Assembly (NCBI GenBank): GCA_031376265.1
Contig: JANMDK010000086.1
Span: 1 to 9,551, forward strand
From: SZAS-79 sp031376265
GTDB lineage: Bacteria > Pseudomonadota > Gammaproteobacteria > Burkholderiales > SG8-39
DNA: 9,551 nucleotides
Direction: 5' to 3'
The notes under the pieces were generated by a model that saw only the letters and a program-made list of their open reading frames with translations, had not been told where the DNA came from and did no database searches. The translations under genes and the position numbers were made by a program. Shown in pieces: positions 6,334 through 9,551 of the stretch; positions within the stretch are counted from its first letter, which is position 1, and each line of letters opens with the position of its first letter.

Positions 6334-6334
6334 G

Positions 6335-6346
6335 AATCGATCGATT
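6335..6346. promoter_or_regulatory. Operator-like palindrome 2 upstream of fitA-like gene
   Basis: AATCGATCGATT is a perfect 12-bp palindrome lying one base after palindrome 1 and four bases before the ribosome binding site GGAGG (6351-6355). The centres of the two palindromes are 14 bp apart. A complex bound here would cover the transcription or translation start. No clear -10/-35 pair could be separated from the palindromes. Confidence 0.5.
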
Positions 6347-6361
6347 TCCCGGAGGCCCACC

Positions 6362-6610
6362 ATGGCTCAATTCATCGTCCGCGACCTGGAAGAAGACGTC
6401 AAGCAGCGCCTCAAGCGGCGGGCCGAGCGCTACGGGCGCAGCATGGAGGAAGAGGCGAGGCACATTCTTCGCAACGCCCTGAAGCAGTCGAACCGGCCGG
6501 CGCCCAGGCTGGGCTCGCGCATCGCGGCGCGGTTCGCGAAGATTGGGCTGACGGCGGACCTGCCGGAATTGCACGGCCAGCCGGCGCGCTCCGCAGATTT
6601 TGGCCGATGA
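6362..6610 (+). CDS. FitA-like ribbon-helix-helix antitoxin
   Basis: An 82-aa DNA-binding antitoxin of the FitA/StbC type. Residues 2-8 (AQFIVRD) form the beta strand that enters the DNA groove. Helices follow at about 10-23 and 27-41 (the EEEARHILRNAL motif). The C-terminal arm, GSRIAARFAKIGLTADLPEL then HGQPARSADFGR, is the family part that wraps the toxin and places an arginine in its active site. The ATG at 6362 has GGAGG six bases upstream. An in-frame ATG at 6290 would run through the palindromic operator region and was rejected. The gene ends in ATGA shared with the toxin start, so the pair is translated together. It should neutralise the PIN toxin and repress its own promoter through the palindromes at 6320-6346. 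Confidence 0.9.
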   Translation: MAQFIVRDLEEDVKQRLKRRAERYGRSMEEEARHILRNALKQSNRPAPRLGSRIAARFAKIGLTADLPELHGQPARSADFGR

Positions 6611-7035
6611 TCGTTCTCGATACCAACGTGCTCTCGGCCTTGATGCGCCAGAAGCCCGAAGCGCCGGTCGTGGCATGGCTTGACCGGCAGCCGGCCGAAT
6701 CGGTCTGGATCACGAGCGTGACGCTGTTCGAAGCCCGCTTCGGCCTGGCCCTGCTCCCCAAAGGCAGGCGCCAGAAGGCGCTGGAAGCCGCCTTCGAGCG
6801 CCTTCTCAAGGACGACCTCGAAGACCGGGTGCTCGATTTCGACGGCGCCGCAGCCGGGGAGGCGGCGTTGCTTGCGGCCGACCGGCAAAGGCGCGGGCGG
6901 CCGGTCGACATGCGCGATACGCAGATCGCGGGTATAGCTCTTGCGCGGCGCGCGACGCTCGCGACGCGGAACGTCCGCCATTTCCGCGACCTGAATGTGC
7001 CGGTGGTCGATCCATGGCAGGCAACGGTCGCCTGA
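6607..7035 (+). CDS. FitB/VapC-like PIN-domain toxin ribonuclease
   Basis: A 142-aa PIN-domain protein, the toxin of the pair. PIN toxins cut RNA with Mg2+ or Mn2+ held by a cluster of acidic residues. Here these are D5 in IVLDTNVLS, E42 in TLFEARFG, D104 in VDMRDTQIAGIA, and the late motif LATRNVRHF, where N122 stands in the place of the fourth acid, as in many FitB-type proteins. The length is normal and nothing suggests inactivation. It starts inside the antitoxin stop (ATGA at 6607-6610) and has no separate RBS. The RNA target is not predictable. Related pairs (FitAB, VapBC, NtrPR) affect growth, intracellular behaviour or metabolism. Confidence 0.92.
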   Translation: MIVLDTNVLSALMRQKPEAPVVAWLDRQPAESVWITSVTLFEARFGLALLPKGRRQKALEAAFERLLKDDLEDRVLDFDGAAAGEAALLAADRQRRGRPVDMRDTQIAGIALARRATLATRNVRHFRDLNVPVVDPWQATVA

Positions 7036-7044
7036 TTTCCCCGC

Positions 7045-7049
7045 AAGGA
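7045..7049 (+). promoter_or_regulatory. Ribosome binding site facing the short leader rather than the hydantoinase
   Basis: AAGGA stands seven bases before the ATG at 7057 but 33 bases before the hydantoinase ATG at 7083. The bases directly before 7083 (GACCTCAATCG) hold no Shine-Dalgarno sequence. This suggests that ribosomes load at 7057 and reach the hydantoinase by coupling. Confidence 0.5.
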
Positions 7050-7056
7050 TTTCCAA

Positions 7057-7086
7057 ATGACCGCGAACCCCGACCTCAATCGATGA
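7057..7086 (+). CDS. Possible 9-codon leader peptide (MTANPDLNR)
   Basis: A tiny frame between the toxin and the hydantoinase. It begins at an ATG with a good AAGGA at ideal spacing and its TGA overlaps the hydantoinase ATG as ATGA. This is the arrangement expected for translational coupling. The peptide is too short to judge by composition and shows no run of a single amino acid that would point to attenuation. It might instead be a chance frame, or the old start of the hydantoinase shifted by an indel. Confidence 0.35.
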   Translation: MTANPDLNR

Positions 7087-8546
7087 GCTCATTCGACACC
7101 GTCATCCGCGGCGGCACTGTCGCCACCGCTACCGAGTCCCGGATCATCGACGTCGGCATCAAGGACGGCAAGGTCGCCGCGCTCAGGCAGGGCCTCGCCG
7201 GCGCGAAGATCATCGACGCCGTCGGCAAGCTCGTGCTGCCGGGCGGGGTCGACAGCCATGTGCATATCGAGCAGCTCTCTTCGTTCGGCATTCCGTGCGC
7301 CGACAACTTCTACTCCGGCACTGTTTCGGCGGCATTCGGCGGGACGACGACGATCCTCCCCTTCTGCGCGCAGCATCGCGAGGACAAGCTGCCGGAGGTA
7401 CTCGCGGCCTATTCCGAGAAAGCCCGCACCAAGTCGATCGTCGATTACGCCTTCCACCTGATCATCGCCAATCCGAACGAGGCCACGCTCTCCAAGGACC
7501 TGCCGGCGGCGATCGACCAGGGCATCCGCTCGTTCAAGATCTTCATGACCTACGACCGCATGCGCCTCATGGATGAGCAGATCCTCGACGTGATGTCGGT
7601 CGCGCGGCGAGACGGCGCGCTGCTGATGGTGCACGCGGAGAACCACGGCATCATCTCCTGGCTCGCGGGCAAGATGGTGAAGCAAGGCAACATCGCGCCG
7701 CGTTACCACGCGATCTGCCACACGCGCAGCTCGGAGGCCGAGGCGATCAACCGGATCATCACGCTCGCCGAAGTGGTCGACTGCCCGATCCTCATCGTCC
7801 ACGTCTCCACGCCCGAAGGCATCCAGACGATCCGCGAAGCGCAGGCGCGCGGGCTCAAGGTTTTTGCGGAGACCTGTCCGCAATACCTTTTCCTCACGGC
7901 AAAGGACATCGACCGACCCGGGGTGCTGGGCGCCGCGTTCTGCTGCTCGCCGCCGCCGCGCGACGAAGCTGCGCAAGAAGCGTGCTGGCAAGGTCTCAAG
8001 GACGGCACGCTCACGGTTTATTCGTCGGACCACGCGCCGTACAAAATGGACGCCGGCGGCAAGCTGCCCAACGGCGACAAGACCACTTTCAAGGAAATGG
8101 CCAACGGCGTGCCGGGCATCGAGCTGCGGCTGCCGCTGCTCTTCACGTTCGGCTATAAGGCAGGGCGCATCTCGCTGAACGAGTTCGTCGCGCTGACGTC
8201 CACCAAGCACGCGCAGACCTACGGCATCTACCCGCAAAAGGGCACTATCGCCCCGGGCGCCGATGCCGATATCGCGATCTGGGACCCTGAAAAAAAGGTC
8301 ACGATCGACAAGGACCTCGTGCACGACAACACCGGCTACACGCCTTACGAAGGGCGCGAACTCACGGGCTGGCCGGTCACGGTGCTCTCGCGCGGCGAGA
8401 TTATCGTCGACAACGGCAAGCTGAGCGCCGAACGGGGCCGGGGAAAATTCATTCCGCGCCAGGCCTCCGAGCCGCTGAAGCCGCTGGGAAGGCAGATCCC
8501 CGAGATGGCGCAGTTGTCCGCCTGGAATACCCCTCTTAAACCCTGA
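7083..8546 (+). CDS. Hydantoinase / dihydropyrimidinase
   Basis: A complete 487-aa cyclic-amidohydrolase of normal family length. It opens the ring of 5-substituted hydantoins or dihydropyrimidines to N-carbamoyl amino acids in the cytoplasm. All binuclear-metal ligands are present: H59 and H61 in SHVHIEQ, K152 (to be carbamylated) in FKIFMTY, H184 in MVHAEN, H240 in IVHVST, and D316 in SSDHAPY. Y157 is the catalytic-tyrosine equivalent. The ATG at 7083 gives the family N-terminus SFDTVIRGGTV; an in-frame start at 7014 would overlap the toxin gene. It lacks a proper RBS and overlaps a 9-codon frame (see 7057-7086). The next gene, nine bases on, is an N-carbamoyl-D-amino-acid hydrolase, favouring a D-hydantoinase role over reductive pyrimidine breakdown. 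Substrate range remains inferred. Confidence 0.93.
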   Translation: MSSFDTVIRGGTVATATESRIIDVGIKDGKVAALRQGLAGAKIIDAVGKLVLPGGVDSHVHIEQLSSFGIPCADNFYSGTVSAAFGGTTTILPFCAQHREDKLPEVLAAYSEKARTKSIVDYAFHLIIANPNEATLSKDLPAAIDQGIRSFKIFMTYDRMRLMDEQILDVMSVARRDGALLMVHAENHGIISWLAGKMVKQGNIAPRYHAICHTRSSEAEAINRIITLAEVVDCPILIVHVSTPEGIQTIREAQARGLKVFAETCPQYLFLTAKDIDRPGVLGAAFCCSPPPRDEAAQEACWQGLKDGTLTVYSSDHAPYKMDAGGKLPNGDKTTFKEMANGVPGIELRLPLLFTFGYKAGRISLNEFVALTSTKHAQTYGIYPQKGTIAPGADADIAIWDPEKKVTIDKDLVHDNTGYTPYEGRELTGWPVTVLSRGEIIVDNGKLSAERGRGKFIPRQASEPLKPLGRQIPEMAQLSAWNTPLKP

Positions 8547-8555
8547 GACCGAATC

Positions 8556-9506
8556 ATGAGCAGAAAAATCCGCGTTGCCGCCGCACAGCTGGGGGCCATC
8601 AACCTGGCCGACACCCGGGCCGTCGTCGTCAAGCGCCTCGTCGAGATGCTGCGCGAGGCCGCCAGCATGGGCGCGAAGTTCGTGGTGTTCCCCGAGCTCG
8701 CCTTCACCACTTTCTTCCCCCGCTACTGGTACGAGGACGAGACGGAGGCGGAGAAGAAGTTCTTCGAGGCCAGCATGCCCTCACCAGAGACGCAGCCGCT
8801 GTTTGACGAAGCGAAGAAGCACGGCATCGGCTTCTATATCGGCTACGGAGAGCTGACGCAGGAAGAGGGCCGCAAGCGCCGCTTCAACACCGCGATCCTC
8901 GTTTCCCCGGACGGCAAGATCGTCGGCAAGTACCGCAAGATCCACCTGCCCGGCCACGCCGACCACAAGAAAGGCGCCGCCTTCCAGCACCTCGAGAAGA
9001 AGTACTTCGAGGTCGGCAACCTGGGCTTTCGCACCTTCCGCTTCATGGACATGATCGCCGGCATGCTGATCTGCAACGACCGGCGCTGGCCCGAGGCCTT
9101 CCGCGTGCTGGGCCTGCAGGGCGCGGAGATCGTCACCCTTGGCTTCAACACCCCCACCGAGAACCTGCACTACCCCGAGCCGCCCGCGCTGCGCGTGCAC
9201 CACCACCTGATCATGGCGCAGTCAATGGCGTTCCAGAACGCCGTTTGGCTGGTCGAGGTGGCGAAGTGTGGTTTTGAAGATGGCTTTCGCATGTTCGGCC
9301 ATTCGGTGATCGTTTCGCCGGGCGGCGAGATCGTCGCCAAGACCAACTCCGAGGAGGACGAGGTCATCGTGCACAACGTGGACCTGGCCTACGGCGAGAA
9401 CCTGAGGAACACCATGTTCAACCTGGCGGCGCACCGCCGTCCCGAGCACTACAAACTGATCGTCGAAAGGACCGGCGTCGAAGTGACGCCCGCAGTCCAC
9501 CCATGA
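8556..9506 (+). CDS. N-carbamoyl-D-amino-acid hydrolase (nitrilase superfamily)
   Basis: A complete 316-aa carbon-nitrogen hydrolase closely resembling Agrobacterium D-carbamoylase (304 aa). It cleaves N-carbamoyl-D-amino acids to D-amino acid, CO2 and ammonia. The catalytic triad is visible: E47 in VVFPELAFTTFFPR, K128 in KYRKIHLPGH, and nucleophile C173 in LICNDRRWPEA. The arginines R175-R176 after C173, the segment KRRFNTAILV (107-116) and the block FGHSVIVSPGGEIVA (247-261) are also shared with D-carbamoylases. The C-terminus extends about a dozen residues past the Agrobacterium enzyme. The start has only a weak GAGA, nine bases after the hydantoinase stop, fitting coupled translation. 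It performs the second step of the D-hydantoin pathway begun by the gene before it. Confidence 0.93.
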   Translation: MSRKIRVAAAQLGAINLADTRAVVVKRLVEMLREAASMGAKFVVFPELAFTTFFPRYWYEDETEAEKKFFEASMPSPETQPLFDEAKKHGIGFYIGYGELTQEEGRKRRFNTAILVSPDGKIVGKYRKIHLPGHADHKKGAAFQHLEKKYFEVGNLGFRTFRFMDMIAGMLICNDRRWPEAFRVLGLQGAEIVTLGFNTPTENLHYPEPPALRVHHHLIMAQSMAFQNAVWLVEVAKCGFEDGFRMFGHSVIVSPGGEIVAKTNSEEDEVIVHNVDLAYGENLRNTMFNLAAHRRPEHYKLIVERTGVEVTPAVHP

Positions 9507-9551
9507 GCTGTGCCCTCGTCGTAAACATCCGCATCAAGCCCGAAAACCTCG
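9503..9551 (+). CDS. Start of a third operon gene (partial), function unclear
   Basis: An ATG at 9503 overlaps the carbamoylase TGA as ATGA and opens a frame to the window edge: 16 codons, MSCALVVNIRIKPENL. The alternating strand VVNIRIKPENL resembles the first beta strand of dimeric alpha/beta-barrel small proteins such as ABM-type monooxygenases (ValxxxIxVKPgk). That is a guess from a few residues. The overlap is good evidence that it is a real gene of the same operon. Confidence 0.45.
   Translation, partial: MSCALVVNIRIKPENL

Noticed and set aside
6290..6361. Upstream start for the antitoxin at 6290
   Set aside because: It would translate through both palindromes and add residues absent from the FitA fold. 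The ATG at 6362 has a strong GGAGG.
7089..8324. Minus-strand frame of 411 codons
   Set aside because: Antisense to the hydantoinase, which has every metal ligand. The frame is rich in Arg/Asp/Val from complementary codons.
1..9551. CRISPR array, insertion sequence, phage or defence-island genes
   Set aside because: No regularly spaced repeats, transposase, integrase or recognisable defence genes other than the toxin-antitoxin pair were found on either strand.

Overview
The window looks like accessory metabolic DNA from a high-GC proteobacterium, most likely a betaproteobacterium of the Burkholderiales type. Three things suggest this: GC-rich codon use, a tRNA-Arg(ACG) of the betaproteobacterial pattern, and tandem ABC_sub_bind-family periplasmic binding proteins. 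The assignment is inference. No rRNA or core housekeeping protein is present to settle it.

Layout: (1) 1-2264, minus strand: a two-gene operon with a YihU-like beta-hydroxyacid dehydrogenase (promoter-proximal) followed by an N-acyl-D-amino-acid deacylase-type amidohydrolase that runs off the left edge. (2) 2265-2397: a divergent intergenic region with a short palindrome. (3) 2398-3002, plus strand: a decapitated thiamine-diphosphate enzyme of which only the N-terminal ~72 residues survive, then a small VOC/glyoxalase-fold protein. (4) 3003-3420: a 418-bp stretch without a confident gene. It holds a coding-like fragment, a perfect 14-bp palindrome and a diverged 22-bp direct repeat. (5) 3421-5378, minus strand: two paralogous ABC substrate-binding proteins overlapping by ATGA, with no permease or ATPase visible. 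(6) 5422-5880, minus strand: an unrecognised, less GC-rich 152-aa gene between the binding proteins and the 3' end of a tRNA-Arg gene. (7) 6063-6215, minus strand: tRNA-Arg(ACG) with its own consensus-like promoter and a textbook terminator. (8) 6320-7035, plus strand: a FitAB/VapBC-type toxin-antitoxin pair preceded by two perfect palindromes. (9) 7083-9551, plus strand: a hydantoinase/dihydropyrimidinase, an N-carbamoyl-D-amino-acid hydrolase and the first codons of a third, overlapping gene.

The hydantoinase opens cyclic 5-substituted hydantoins or dihydropyrimidines to N-carbamoyl amino acids, and the next enzyme removes the carbamoyl group to release the free D-amino acid, CO2 and ammonia. 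The amidohydrolase at the other end also belongs to a family acting on N-substituted D-amino acids. Both ends of the window therefore concern N-blocked D-amino-acid-like compounds, although the two operons are separate. Nothing here looks like a wholly new system. The points most worth a second look are the possible 9-codon leader that takes the ribosome binding site in front of the hydantoinase, the paired operator-like palindromes of the toxin-antitoxin locus, the YihU-like active site, and the truncated ThDP enzyme.
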